DNA of 64,000 nucleotides from Gammaproteobacteria bacterium (GTDB lineage Bacteria > Gemmatimonadota > Gemmatimonadetes > Longimicrobiales > Gaopeijiaceae), in the NCBI GenBank assembly GCA_028821195.1, contig JAPPHB010000106.1:1-64000 (forward strand). The letters are read 5' to 3'. The notes beneath the pieces were generated by a model, which made no database searches, was not told where the DNA came from, and saw only the letters and a program-made list of their open reading frames with translations. The translations under genes and the position numbers were made by a program. Shown here one piece after another: positions 7,070 to 14,955 of this stretch (within the stretch, counting starts at the first letter, position 1; the number at the start of each line of letters is the position of its first letter).

Positions 7070-8466
7070 GCGCGACACGCGCGGTCATCGACTTCATCCT
7101 CGAAACGAACATCGCGGACTTCCCGGAGCGGCTGCTGAGCGAGGGTCGGCGCTGCGTGCTGGACGGCACGGGCGTGATCCTCGCCGGGTCCACGGATGCC
7201 TGCTCCCGCATCGTGCAGGACCAGATCGCGGCGCAGGGAGGGCATGCCGAGGCGACCATCTTCGGGCTGCCGGACACCCGTGCCCCGGCCCCGCTCGCGG
7301 CGCGCGCCAACGGCACGGCGGGCCACGCGATGGACTTCGACGACACGCAGCTCTCGAACGCCCCCGACCGCATCTTCGGGCTCCTCACGCACCCCACGGT
7401 GGCGCCGCTGTCGGCGGGCTACGCGATGGCGGAACGGGTCGGAGCCACCGGCGGCGAATTCCTGGAGGCGTTCCTCATCGGCTTCGAGGTGGAGTGCAAG
7501 ATCGCCGAGGCGATCGATCCCCGGCACTACCGGGAAGGCTTCCACTCGACCGCGACGATCGGCACGCTCGGGGCCTGCGCGACGGCCGCCAAACTGGCCG
7601 GGCTGGAGGCCGAAGAGCTCGCCATGGCGCTCGGTATCGCGGCGAGCCTCTCGTCGGGGATCCGGCTCGGCTTCGGCACCATGACCAAGCCGCTCCACGC
7701 CGGGCGCGCCGCCGAGAACGGCATCGTGGCGGTCGAACTCGCGGCGCGCGGCTTCACGGCCGGAAACGACGCGCTGGAGGCGCCCTGGGGCTTCTTCCGC
7801 GTGTTCGGCGGCGGCTTCGAGCCCGAACGGCTGATCGGCGCCCTCGGCGCGCCCTACACCCTGCTCGACCCCGGCGTGTCCGTGAAACCCTTCCCCTCGG
7901 GAAGCCTCGGCCACCCGAGCATGGCCGCCATGCTCGAACTCGTAACCGAGCACGACCTCGCGCCGGACGACATCGCCGGCATCACCTTCCGCGCCGGCCA
8001 CAACATCCTGAAACCGCTCAGGTATCCCGTCCCCACCAACGAGCTGGAGGCCAAGTTCTGCATCCCCTTCGTCCTCTCGAGCATCGTCCTCCGGCGCCGG
8101 GCCGGAATCCGCGAGTTCCACGACGACTTCGTCCTCTCCGAGGAGGCGGCGGACATGATGCGCCGGGTGACGGTCCGGTTCGACGAGGCCATCGACGCGC
8201 GCGGCTACGACCGCATGCGCAGCGCCATCGACGTCCACCTCCGTGACGGCACCGAACTCCACACCGAGGCCGACACCTATCCCGGCGGCCCGGAGCGGCC
8301 CCTGAGCCGGGAGGAACTGCACGCGAAGTTCCGCGACTGCGCGAGCCTCGTGATGGACGATGTGGGCATTGGTGGGGCGCTGGAAACGCTCGAGCGCGTG
8401 GACGAGCTGGGGGACATCGGGGAGTTGGTGCGTACTACCGTTCACGCCTCCGGTACTGGCCCATGA
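7066..8466 (+). CDS. MmgE/PrpD-family dehydratase-like protein
   Basis: A 466-aa MmgE/PrpD protein. Characterised members include 2-methylcitrate dehydratase (PrpD) and cis-aconitate decarboxylase; many others act on unknown hydroxy- or tricarboxylic acids. Visible hallmarks: the N-terminal helical domain with LDGTGVILAGS, the catalytic-region stretch GHAMDFDDTQ, and FHSTATIGTLGACATAAKLAG. The start is GTG at 7066, with AGGAG seven bases upstream and a 4-bp overlap with tctA. Co-translation with a tricarboxylate-type importer suggests it processes the imported acid, but the substrate cannot be read from sequence. Its 3' end overlaps the convergent serine hydrolase by 32 bp. Confidence 0.82.
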   Translation: MSATRAVIDFILETNIADFPERLLSEGRRCVLDGTGVILAGSTDACSRIVQDQIAAQGGHAEATIFGLPDTRAPAPLAARANGTAGHAMDFDDTQLSNAPDRIFGLLTHPTVAPLSAGYAMAERVGATGGEFLEAFLIGFEVECKIAEAIDPRHYREGFHSTATIGTLGACATAAKLAGLEAEELAMALGIAASLSSGIRLGFGTMTKPLHAGRAAENGIVAVELAARGFTAGNDALEAPWGFFRVFGGGFEPERLIGALGAPYTLLDPGVSVKPFPSGSLGHPSMAAMLELVTEHDLAPDDIAGITFRAGHNILKPLRYPVPTNELEAKFCIPFVLSSIVLRRRAGIREFHDDFVLSEEAADMMRRVTVRFDEAIDARGYDRMRSAIDVHLRDGTELHTEADTYPGGPERPLSREELHAKFRDCASLVMDDVGIGGALETLERVDELGDIGELVRTTVHASGTGP

Positions 8467-10066
8467 AACCCAGATCCATGACGGCTACGCCAAGCTCTGA
8501 ATCGATGGTGAAGGTCGCGAACGAACTCCGATCCATCTGGCCGTCTCCGCCGTCGAAATAGAGACGGAACACGTCGTCGTTCCAGTGCTCCATGTCGCCG
8601 GAGAAGGTGCCCGGCTCTCCGAAGTGCAGCCTTAGCCACCCGTCCTGCGCGAGCACGACCTCGGCGTGGCCGGCTCCGAGCGGGTCTGCATAACTGCCCA
8701 CGTATTCGGCGAGGGGCAAAGTGGGCAGGGTTCCCGGAACGCGGGCCGAATCCTGCGCCGCGAGGGTGCTGTCGATCTGTTCGACGATCGCGGTCTTGTG
8801 GGCCATGGACTCCCGGTGCCAGTCTCGCGGCTCGCGGTCGAGTAGGCGGGCGAATACCCACGCGCTGATTTCGTGGTGCGGGTGGAACCATGCGTCTCCG
8901 TTCGCCAGGACCACGACGCCCGCGGAGATGTCCGGAAGCAGCGCCACATACGCCGGAAAACCGAGGATGCCGCCGCCGTGGGACAGGTACGGGTGGCCCT
9001 CGAAGGTGGTGCGACTCCACCCCAGAGCGTAGGTGCCGCTGCTGGTGTCGTCCGCGAAGAGGAAGGTGGCGCCGCTCGCTACCTGGGGGGCGTGCATCTC
9101 CTCCACCGTCGCCTCCCGGAGCACGGGGCGGTCGCCGAACTTCCCCCGCGCGAGGTGCATGCGGACCCAGTTCGCCATCTCTGCGGCGCTGGACACCACG
9201 CTTCCCGCCGCCTGCATGCTGTCGAACGACTGCCAGGCCAGGACCCTGCGCATCCCCTCGCGATCGGCGCCGTGCGGCATCGCGACATTCCTGCCCGGCG
9301 CGTCGGCAATCCCCACCGTGCCCGCAGGTGCCGTGCCCCAGAAGGTGGGCGCCACGAATGGCTCCTCCCACACTTCGTAGGGGCTGGCCGCGCTGTTGTG
9401 CATCTCCATGGGCCGAAAGAGACGCTCCCGGACCCATTCGCCCCACGTCCTGCCGGTCACGGCCTCCACCACCAGCCCCGCCACCCCGTAGCCCTGGTTG
9501 CTGTAACGAAAACTCTCCCTGAGCGGGGCCTGGTTATCGAGGTGTCGAACTCGCTCCGCTGCTGCCCGCGCGTCCATGATCGCCAGCGTGGGAAAGGCGT
9601 CGCCCGGCATGCCCGACTGGTGGGACAGCAGATCGCGAATCGTCATCTCACGTGTGACCTCCGGGTCCTTCACCCGGAACCACGGCAGGTGCTCGACCAC
9701 CGGATCGTCCCAGTGGACCATCCCGTCGTCCACGAGGGCGCCGATCGCCGCGGCCGCGAATGACTTGGAGACGGAACCGACCTGGAAGAGGGTGTGGGCG
9801 TCGACCGGGTCTTCCCGTCCCAGCTCTTTGACCCCGAACCCCTCGGCGAAGACGACTTCGTCTTCGTGCACCACGGCAACCGCCAGCCCAGGCAGGTCCC
9901 AGTCCGCCATGGACGCCTGGATGTAGTCGGAAAGGCCGGCAAGTCGGCCGCCGGCAGGGTCCTCTGCGACATCGCGGCACGCGATCCCGCCAAGCGTGAT
10001 CGCCAGGCCGACTCCCAGCAACACGCGACCGCGTAGACCTCCTCGAAGTCGGGTTCGATCAACCAT
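8435..10066 (-). CDS. Serine hydrolase lipoprotein, beta-lactamase fold
   Basis: A 543-aa class C beta-lactamase-related (Beta-lactamase/esterase EstB/PBP4-like) serine hydrolase. The start at 10066 gives a signal peptide with lipobox GIAC (Cys 30); the longer reading to 10120 adds 18 residues. Catalytic motifs are intact: S98-V-S-K (SxxK), the tyrosine motif YSN in FRYSNQGYG, and the third motif HGG in LSHGGGILGFP. About 150 extra residues follow the catalytic domain, matching the C-terminal beta-barrel (DUF3471-like) region seen in such enzymes. Known members are peptidases, esterases or D-amino-acid amidases; beta-lactam hydrolysis should not be assumed. It converges on and overlaps the PrpD-family gene. 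Confidence 0.82.
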   Translation of the reverse strand: MVDRTRLRGGLRGRVLLGVGLAITLGGIACRDVAEDPAGGRLAGLSDYIQASMADWDLPGLAVAVVHEDEVVFAEGFGVKELGREDPVDAHTLFQVGSVSKSFAAAAIGALVDDGMVHWDDPVVEHLPWFRVKDPEVTREMTIRDLLSHQSGMPGDAFPTLAIMDARAAAERVRHLDNQAPLRESFRYSNQGYGVAGLVVEAVTGRTWGEWVRERLFRPMEMHNSAASPYEVWEEPFVAPTFWGTAPAGTVGIADAPGRNVAMPHGADREGMRRVLAWQSFDSMQAAGSVVSSAAEMANWVRMHLARGKFGDRPVLREATVEEMHAPQVASGATFLFADDTSSGTYALGWSRTTFEGHPYLSHGGGILGFPAYVALLPDISAGVVVLANGDAWFHPHHEISAWVFARLLDREPRDWHRESMAHKTAIVEQIDSTLAAQDSARVPGTLPTLPLAEYVGSYADPLGAGHAEVVLAQDGWLRLHFGEPGTFSGDMEHWNDDVFRLYFDGGDGQMDRSSFATFTIDSELGVAVMDLGFMGQYRRRER

Positions 10067-10454
10067 GTCGGGTGGCCTCACGTGCGGGTCTGTCTGGCGG
10101 GCCGGGATCTGCAGAATCACGCCTGTTGGTGGCGGTGCAATCGCCGATCATCCTGTAGTCAGACGCCCTGACCGCTGCGCTCGGTTGTCCGACAGGCCGA
10201 CCAGGGGGCTGACCCCAGGCAGATGGACTGCCCCTCGACAAGCCGTCTGGACGGAGCGATTCGCGCACGTACCTACCGAAAAAAGCAGAGGTCCTCCGAA
10301 GGGCCGGCCGCTCGCGCTATCAGGGCCGCCTTGGCACCGGTACGTTATCGTGCAGGGGCTCGCACGCGCTGTGGGCGAAGCACCTTACCCAGAGCAACCC
10401 AAGACGCCACGATATGATTGCGCCCAAGAGCCATATGGCGAAGGAGGCCATACC
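10067..10454. other. Intergenic region, no gene seen
   Basis: A 388-bp stretch between divergent genes. I see no credible ORF or stable hairpin. TATGAT at 10413-10418 could be a -10 element for the DUF433 gene that starts at 10455, but no matching -35 is evident. Confidence 0.4.
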
Positions 10455-10682
10455 ATGACGGACTGGCACGAGTGCCAGGCCGTCGAGCAGACCCCGGGCA
10501 GGGTGAGCGGAGCTTGGGTCTTCTCCGGCACGCGGATTCCACTTTTCGCGCTCTACGAGAACCTTGCCGCGGGCGCCACCGTCGGCGAGTTCGTCGAGTG
10601 GTTTCCGGGGGTCGAGGAACGGCAGGTCAGAGCGGTGCTTGAGCACGAGGCGAAGACGCTGAGAACGGCGTTGGCCCGTTGA
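10455..10682 (+). CDS. DUF433 antitoxin-like protein
   Basis: A 75-aa DUF433 protein, a small winged-helix-like domain that usually acts as the antitoxin of a type II pair with a DUF5615 PIN-like toxin. Visible family features: CQAVEQTPGRVSGAWVFSGTRIPL (core GTRIPL/V), LAAGATVGEFVEWFPGV and a C-terminal helix ending LEHEAKTLRTAL. I set the start at 10455, which has a perfect AGGAGG seven to eight bases upstream. The coding end overlaps the start of the toxin fragment (10679) by four bases, the normal arrangement of this pair. Confidence 0.85.
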   Translation: MTDWHECQAVEQTPGRVSGAWVFSGTRIPLFALYENLAAGATVGEFVEWFPGVEERQVRAVLEHEAKTLRTALAR

Positions 10683-10783
10683 AGCTGCTGTTCGACCAAG
10701 GCACGCCCGCGCCGTTGCGGAGATTCCTGTCCGGACACTTTGCGCCATCGGCGCCTACGACCGAGTCAGCCTCCAGAACCTGA
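10679..10783 (+). pseudogene. Truncated DUF5615 PIN-like toxin
   Basis: A 34-codon ORF from TTG 10679, overlapping the antitoxin stop. Its first 20 residues, (M)KLLFDQGTPAPLRRFLSGH, match the start of DUF5615 toxins, which are normally about 110-120 aa. After that the sequence (FAPSAPTTESASRT-stop) has no family resemblance. The break falls at about 10738-10755, where the convergent rRNA methyltransferase gene ends. Only one of the PIN-fold acidic residues (the Asp in LFDQG) survives, so the fragment should be inactive. Confidence 0.72.
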
Positions 10784-11546
10784 ACAATGCGAGCCACTGG
10801 TCGAAGGTGAGGCCGCGGGGTGGTCCGGAAGGATCGAACCTGAGATCCCGGCTCAGGCGGTAGACCTGCGTTCGCGTGAATTCGGGTCGCAGGCACCGCC
10901 TGATCGAGCGGCCGTCGCGACCGAAGCAGCTCTGGATGAAGCGCCGGTAGTCCACCGCCTGGAATCGGCCCACAAGCGGTCTTGTTCGGCGGGCGAGCCA
11001 GAGCGCGACGGCGTCGACCCCAGGAGGGGGATCGAAGTCGGTACGGCGAAAGCGCCGCGCGATCTCGATCTGCCACCACGGCTTGAGTAGCAGCGAGGAC
11101 AGGGTCTCTCGGGAATGGGGCGTACCCGCAAACCGCTCCGCCGCTTCACGTTGGACCACGAGATAGGCGTCCTGCGGTCGAGAATCGGCCTGGACAAGCC
11201 GCCGGACGATTGCAGCAGTCCGATTGAACGGAATGTTCCCCAGGACCTTGTAGGGGACATCGGGTAGCCGAAACCGGAGGAAGTCGGACCGGACAATCGT
11301 GACACGGGTGTCACTCCGGAAACGCGTACGAAGCGCCTCGGATAGTGCTCCGTCGAACTCTACGGCAACGACCTCACGGCATCGACGCGCCAGTTCTCGA
11401 GTGAGAATACCACGGCCCGGCCCGATCTCGACAACCAGGTCCTTGTGTGAGAGGGGAGCCTGGGCGATCAGGCTAGCGGCAAGCGCCCTGCTCCGAAGGA
11501 AGTGCTGTGAGAGGTCCGCACGCCTGGGTGTCCGATGCCTGGACAC
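10755..11546 (-). CDS. Erm-type 23S rRNA adenine N6-methyltransferase
   Basis: A 263-aa rRNA adenine N6-methyltransferase of the KsgA/Erm superfamily. Residues 13-17 (SQHFL) and 40-46 (EIGPGRG) form the S-adenosylmethionine site; N104-I-P-F107 is the catalytic motif. I favour Erm (A2058 of 23S rRNA, conferring macrolide-lincosamide-streptogramin B resistance) over housekeeping KsgA because of NIPFNRT in place of NLPYNI, and a C-terminus of actinobacterial-Erm style (LARRTRPLV ... LTFDQWLALFRF). The GTG start at 11546 has no Shine-Dalgarno, while an overlapping ORF just upstream has one (11473-11571). Convergent with, and apparently responsible for truncating, the toxin gene. Substrate position is inferred. 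Confidence 0.8.
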   Translation of the reverse strand: MSRHRTPRRADLSQHFLRSRALAASLIAQAPLSHKDLVVEIGPGRGILTRELARRCREVVAVEFDGALSEALRTRFRSDTRVTIVRSDFLRFRLPDVPYKVLGNIPFNRTAAIVRRLVQADSRPQDAYLVVQREAAERFAGTPHSRETLSSLLLKPWWQIEIARRFRRTDFDPPPGVDAVALWLARRTRPLVGRFQAVDYRRFIQSCFGRDGRSIRRCLRPEFTRTQVYRLSRDLRFDPSGPPRGLTFDQWLALFRFWRLTRS

Positions 11547-11571
11547 GACGAACCAACACGAACGTAGACAT
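11473..11571 (-). CDS. Candidate leader ORF upstream of the Erm gene
   Basis: A 32-codon ORF beginning ATG at 11571, preceded by GGAGAG five bases upstream. It reads MSTFVLVRRVQASDTQACG... and ends at 11473, overlapping the Erm start in another frame. The early FVLV is reminiscent of the hydrophobic arrest motifs in known Erm leader peptides (for example IFVI), and an Arg pair follows. It could instead mean that a frameshift lies near 11546 and this is the true N-terminus. Speculative. Confidence 0.35.
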   Translation of the reverse strand: MSTFVLVRRVQASDTQACGPLTALPSEQGACR

Positions 11572-11713
11572 GTACTCTCCGGCGGTGCACGAGCAAGATC
11601 GAGAGCCTTCGCACACTACGGTGGTGCATCAGGCGTTCCTCCGCAACCGATTCCGGCGCGGCTGATTAGCGTGATACTCGACCTTCAGTCTCGCATGGTG
11701 TCGCCGAGGGATC

Positions 11714-12634
11714 TCAGAACCGCGGGCTTGAGAAGCCTCCACCGGTCTCGATGTCGACGACGATGGAGCCGATCAGGTTCCCAATTGCCTTCTCCCCGCG
11801 ACGCAACGCGTAACGATACAACCCGCGCCAGCCCAACGTCGTCAGCCCGCCGACCGCCGCTCCACCAGCCAGGAAGCCCAATACCGCCGCACCGGCCGCG
11901 ATACTCCCGAGCCCGAGGGCGGCGGCTACGCCCGCGCCCGCAAAGCCGCCACCGACACCGCTCAACGACGCGGCCAACCCCGACAAGCCGCCCCCGACCC
12001 ACATATTGACCTTGTGGCTGTGGATCAGGCTCGCGCGCACCGTCAACTCGGTCGCGGGGGGATCCCTATCCAGGCGCCGGAGGCTGAAAAGCAACTGCTT
12101 GAGGTCGACCCAGGCCATCTCGTAGGCGAAGGACCGATCTCCCGGGGTTGCCGAGTAGGAGTATGCGGGCACCTTGAAAACCAGTACGCCTCCGTCGAGC
12201 GGATCGCCTCCGTGTTGATCGATAAGGCTCAGGCGGAACGGGCTCTCCGGGAGGATTCGCTGCATGGCGTGGTAGACCTCCTCCGCCGGTGCGTGGATCA
12301 CCCGGGAGACCTCCAGCGCAAGCGGCGGTTGGCCCAGGAAACGGGCTGCCATCCTTGATGGCCGGGCCTGGTCTCCTTCGGCGAGCGCCCGATTGCGAGC
12401 CTCCGCGAGCGCATGATCGACGAACGCCGGCGAGATTCCGGCTTCTTCGGCAGCGGCCCGGACATCCACAAGGCGGTACCCTTCCACCTCCGACGTGTCG
12501 GAGGGACGCCCTCGCGGAGCCAACTGCCGAGAACGCTCTTCGAGGCGACGAGCGGCGTCGGCCTGCAGCTCGGCGGCACGGTGCCAGAGCGCGCGTGCCT
12601 CCTCTTCGGAAATGCGGGTTTCGTCCTGGCTCAT
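11714..12634 (-). CDS. Predicted membrane protein, unknown function
   Basis: A 306-aa protein I do not recognise. The N-terminus is charged and helical (EEEARALWHRAAELQADAA), followed by a segment DVRAAAEEAGISPAFVDHAL that resembles short helical regions in other Gemmatimonadota proteins. The middle (about 95-205) is mixed, with a HAPAEEVYHAMQRILPESPF stretch like a START/SRPBCC-type fold. A strongly Gly/Ala-rich hydrophobic region (about 218-275, GGGLSGLAASLSGVGGG ... AAAVGGLTTLGWRG) probably forms membrane helices. It lies 16 bp after the propeller lipoprotein gene on the same strand, so they are probably co-transcribed. Function unknown. Confidence 0.6.
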   Translation of the reverse strand: MSQDETRISEEEARALWHRAAELQADAARRLEERSRQLAPRGRPSDTSEVEGYRLVDVRAAAEEAGISPAFVDHALAEARNRALAEGDQARPSRMAARFLGQPPLALEVSRVIHAPAEEVYHAMQRILPESPFRLSLIDQHGGDPLDGGVLVFKVPAYSYSATPGDRSFAYEMAWVDLKQLLFSLRRLDRDPPATELTVRASLIHSHKVNMWVGGGLSGLAASLSGVGGGFAGAGVAAALGLGSIAAGAAVLGFLAGGAAVGGLTTLGWRGLYRYALRRGEKAIGNLIGSIVVDIETGGGFSSPRF

Positions 12635-12650
12635 GGAACCATGGCAAAGG

Positions 12651-13751
12651 CTACCATTCGATCGACAGGACCGCGATGACGGTCGGAGCAGCCGCGTCGG
12701 ATATCTCCTCTACGTAGATCGTATCGCGGTGCGGTGCATCCACGATCCTGCCAAGTCCTTCAACCGTTCCGCACTCCTGCACTCGGCCGTTGTCCAGAAC
12801 GCACGTGAAGACGTGATGGACGACCGTGGCCAACTCCTCATCATGGCTTGTGTAGATCGACAGGAAGCGGTCGCGCCACACGTATGCCTCGGAGTGCATC
12901 GTCCAAGTCGATAGAAAGGCGAACATACCGGACTGCGACATACCCGCGAACGGCCGATCCTCAGGCGCTCTGTAGAACGGCGGTGCGTAGCTGAGGCTGG
13001 GCACCTCACCCTCGATCACCTGGAAGGTCGGCGAGATCGGCTGGGTGCAACTGATGGCGTCCGTAGTTGCAGTGAGATAGGAGTACTGCATCCGAGCGAG
13101 CACCCCGCCCTCCGCCTCGCTGATTGCAAAGCGGCCGTCTCTGGAGCACGAACTCGACACCCACTCACCCCCGTGGGTGAGCCGATGAGCGATGTGCCAC
13201 TGGCCGGACTTCTCCTCCGCCGGGAAAGGCGTGATCACCGCAAGCCCCTCCGCATCTGCGATGATGTCTGTCGGACTGCCCGTCACCTGCAGGTCTCGAA
13301 GCTCGATGAAGGTCCCGTCGTGCCTGAACACTGAAACTCTTCGCCCAAGCGTCGGGTCGACTACGTAGACGGTATCATCGAAGACAGCCAGCGCCATCGG
13401 ATCGCCGAACTCCCCCGGTCCACGACCCTGGCCCCCGAAGCTGTGCACGAAGGCTCCGTTCGACTCCCGGTATGCTGTTATGGTCCGGCCCATTCCATCG
13501 AGCACGAACAGCAGGGAGTCCGATCGCGCAACTTCCGTGATTGCGTTGACGAATCCGTTGCTATCCCGACCCAGGTCGATGGTCCTCGCGCGCCGAACCT
13601 GAAGCTCCCGTACGACAACGCCGGGCGGCAGGTCAATCTGGGGCAATGCGGCCATGGAGGATGCCGAGTCTTCGGAACCGCAACCACCCATGGCTATCAC
13701 GAGACCGATGGTCGGCCACACCGCTTTTGCCATGCGACAGCGTGTTGACAT
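12651..13751 (-). CDS. Six-bladed beta-propeller lipoprotein
   Basis: Second propeller lipoprotein, 366 aa from the chosen start at 13751 (MSTRCRMAKAVWPTIGLVIA). That ATG has GGAG about ten bases upstream, and the signal ends in the lipobox MGGC; the open frame continues 55 codons further upstream without a signal. Blade signatures include VHSFGGQGRGPGEFGDPMAL, followed by VFDDTVYVVDPTLGRRVSVF, nearly the same motif as in the genes at 321 and 28616. Several Cys pairs occur in the C-terminal half. Presumed envelope-anchored with unknown ligand. Likely first gene of a two-gene unit with the membrane protein at 11714, and divergent from the ABC permease gene. Confidence 0.72.
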   Translation of the reverse strand: MSTRCRMAKAVWPTIGLVIAMGGCGSEDSASSMAALPQIDLPPGVVVRELQVRRARTIDLGRDSNGFVNAITEVARSDSLLFVLDGMGRTITAYRESNGAFVHSFGGQGRGPGEFGDPMALAVFDDTVYVVDPTLGRRVSVFRHDGTFIELRDLQVTGSPTDIIADAEGLAVITPFPAEEKSGQWHIAHRLTHGGEWVSSSCSRDGRFAISEAEGGVLARMQYSYLTATTDAISCTQPISPTFQVIEGEVPSLSYAPPFYRAPEDRPFAGMSQSGMFAFLSTWTMHSEAYVWRDRFLSIYTSHDEELATVVHHVFTCVLDNGRVQECGTVEGLGRIVDAPHRDTIYVEEISDAAAPTVIAVLSIEW

Positions 13752-13978
13752 GCTGGACCAACTCCCCCGAGAGGTTCTTGCACCCAGGTGCCTGGGGTTC
13801 CAGGTCGGACCCGTGGCGGTCCTCCCTTGTTCTCCGTTTCGAGATTCCGAGTTCCAGCCTGAAGCCGCCTGCGACGCCAGCGTCGTTGGGACGCGGCGGT
13901 GCTCGCACGGGGCCATGCCGCGCGGTAGTTTCCCGCCGGAAAACCACCACCGCCATCCGAAAGGCCGCCGCTCACCCC

Positions 13979-14923
13979 ATGTTCGCCAACTACCTCGCCG
14001 GACGTATAGCCCAACTGGGGATCGTGCTGCTCCTGGTGTCGGTCGCGGTCTTCTCGATCATGCACGCCCTCCCCGGCGACCCCGTGCAGTTGATGCTCTC
14101 CGGCGCCGAGAGCGGATCGGTCACGCCGGAGCGGCAGGAGCAGCTGCGCGAGGAGATGGGGCTGAACGACCCGCTCTACGTGCAGTACGGGCGCTTCCTC
14201 CGGGGCGCGGTAACGGCCGATCTGGGAACCTCGGTGCGGCTTCGCGCACCCGTTCTCGACCTGATCCTCGACCGCCTGGGCTCGACGCTGGCCCTCAGCC
14301 TGGGCGGCATCCTCTTCGCGGTGATCATCGGGGTGACCACGGGCGTGATGGCGGCGCTCAAGCAGGGCTCGTGGATCGACGGGTTCAGCCGGGTGCTCGC
14401 CTACGCGGGGGTGTCTCTTCCGCTCTTCTGGCTCGGTCTTCTGCTGATCCTCGTGTTTGCGTTCTGGCTGCCGTGGTTCCCGCCGGCGGGCTCGGAGGGC
14501 CTCCGCTCGCTCGTGCTCCCGAGCCTGTCGCTGGGGCTTCTGTCCGCGGGGGTGATCGCGCGGCTGACGCGAGCCTCGCTGCTTGAGGTACTGGTCGAAG
14601 ACTACGTGCGCGCGGCGTGGGCGAAGGGCCTGCCCAAGCGGATCGTGTATCTGCGGCACGCGCTCCGGAACGCCTTCCTCCCGGTTCTTACCATCCTCGG
14701 GCTCCAGTTTGGGGCCATGCTCGCGGGCGCGGTCGTGACGGAAACGGTCTTCAGCCGTCCCGGGCTGGGCCGCCTGGTGGTGAGCGCGATCCTATGGAAG
14801 GACTATCCGCTGGTGCAGGGGATCGTGCTGTTCATGGCCACGGCCTACGTCCTCGTGAACCTGCTCGTGGATCTGCTGGCGGCCTGGCTCGATCCGCGCA
14901 TTCGGGACGCGACCCCGGCATGA
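13979..14923 (+). CDS. Peptide/nickel-type ABC permease (DppB-like)
   Basis: First permease of an oligopeptide/dipeptide-type ABC importer, 314 aa. Start ATG 13979 gives MFANYLAGRIAQLGIVLLLV, the usual first helix of DppB proteins; the frame is open upstream but lacks homology. Family marks: ALPGDPVQLML, LREEMGLNDPLYVQYGRFL, DLGTSVRLRAPV, and the EAA-type cytoplasmic loop YVRAAWAKGLPKRIVYLRHALRN that contacts the ATPase. Its stop overlaps an 11-codon ORF (14920-14955) that in turn overlaps the next permease. It opens a same-strand cluster running to 24908. Confidence 0.88.
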   Translation: MFANYLAGRIAQLGIVLLLVSVAVFSIMHALPGDPVQLMLSGAESGSVTPERQEQLREEMGLNDPLYVQYGRFLRGAVTADLGTSVRLRAPVLDLILDRLGSTLALSLGGILFAVIIGVTTGVMAALKQGSWIDGFSRVLAYAGVSLPLFWLGLLLILVFAFWLPWFPPAGSEGLRSLVLPSLSLGLLSAGVIARLTRASLLEVLVEDYVRAAWAKGLPKRIVYLRHALRNAFLPVLTILGLQFGAMLAGAVVTETVFSRPGLGRLVVSAILWKDYPLVQGIVLFMATAYVLVNLLVDLLAAWLDPRIRDATPA

Positions 14924-14955
14924 GCATCCCGACCCAAACCCTGACCCCGGCATGA
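14920..14955 (+). CDS. 11-codon coupling ORF between the two permeases
   Basis: Reads MSIPTQTLTPA. Its ATG overlaps the DppB-like stop (ATGA at 14920-14923), and its stop overlaps the DppC-like ATG (ATGA at 14952-14955). It lies in an imperfect 32-bp tandem repeat: GACCCCGGCATGA occurs at 14911 and 14943, and a third partial unit starts at 14975. It probably serves only to carry ribosomes between the two genes. Confidence 0.45.
   Translation: MSIPTQTLTPA

Noticed and set aside
5516-7078. A 520-aa minus-strand open frame
   Set aside because: Antisense to the TctA gene, Arg- and Gly-rich, with no recognisable domain.
8435-10066. Beta-lactam resistance gene
   Set aside because: SxxK/YxN/HGG motifs are shared by peptidases and esterases; the large C-terminal extension argues against a classical AmpC-type enzyme.
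10755-11546. The methyltransferase as KsgA
   Set aside because: KsgA is usually NLPYNI at the catalytic motif and has a different C-terminus. This one has NIPFNRT and an Erm-like tail. Not completely excluded.
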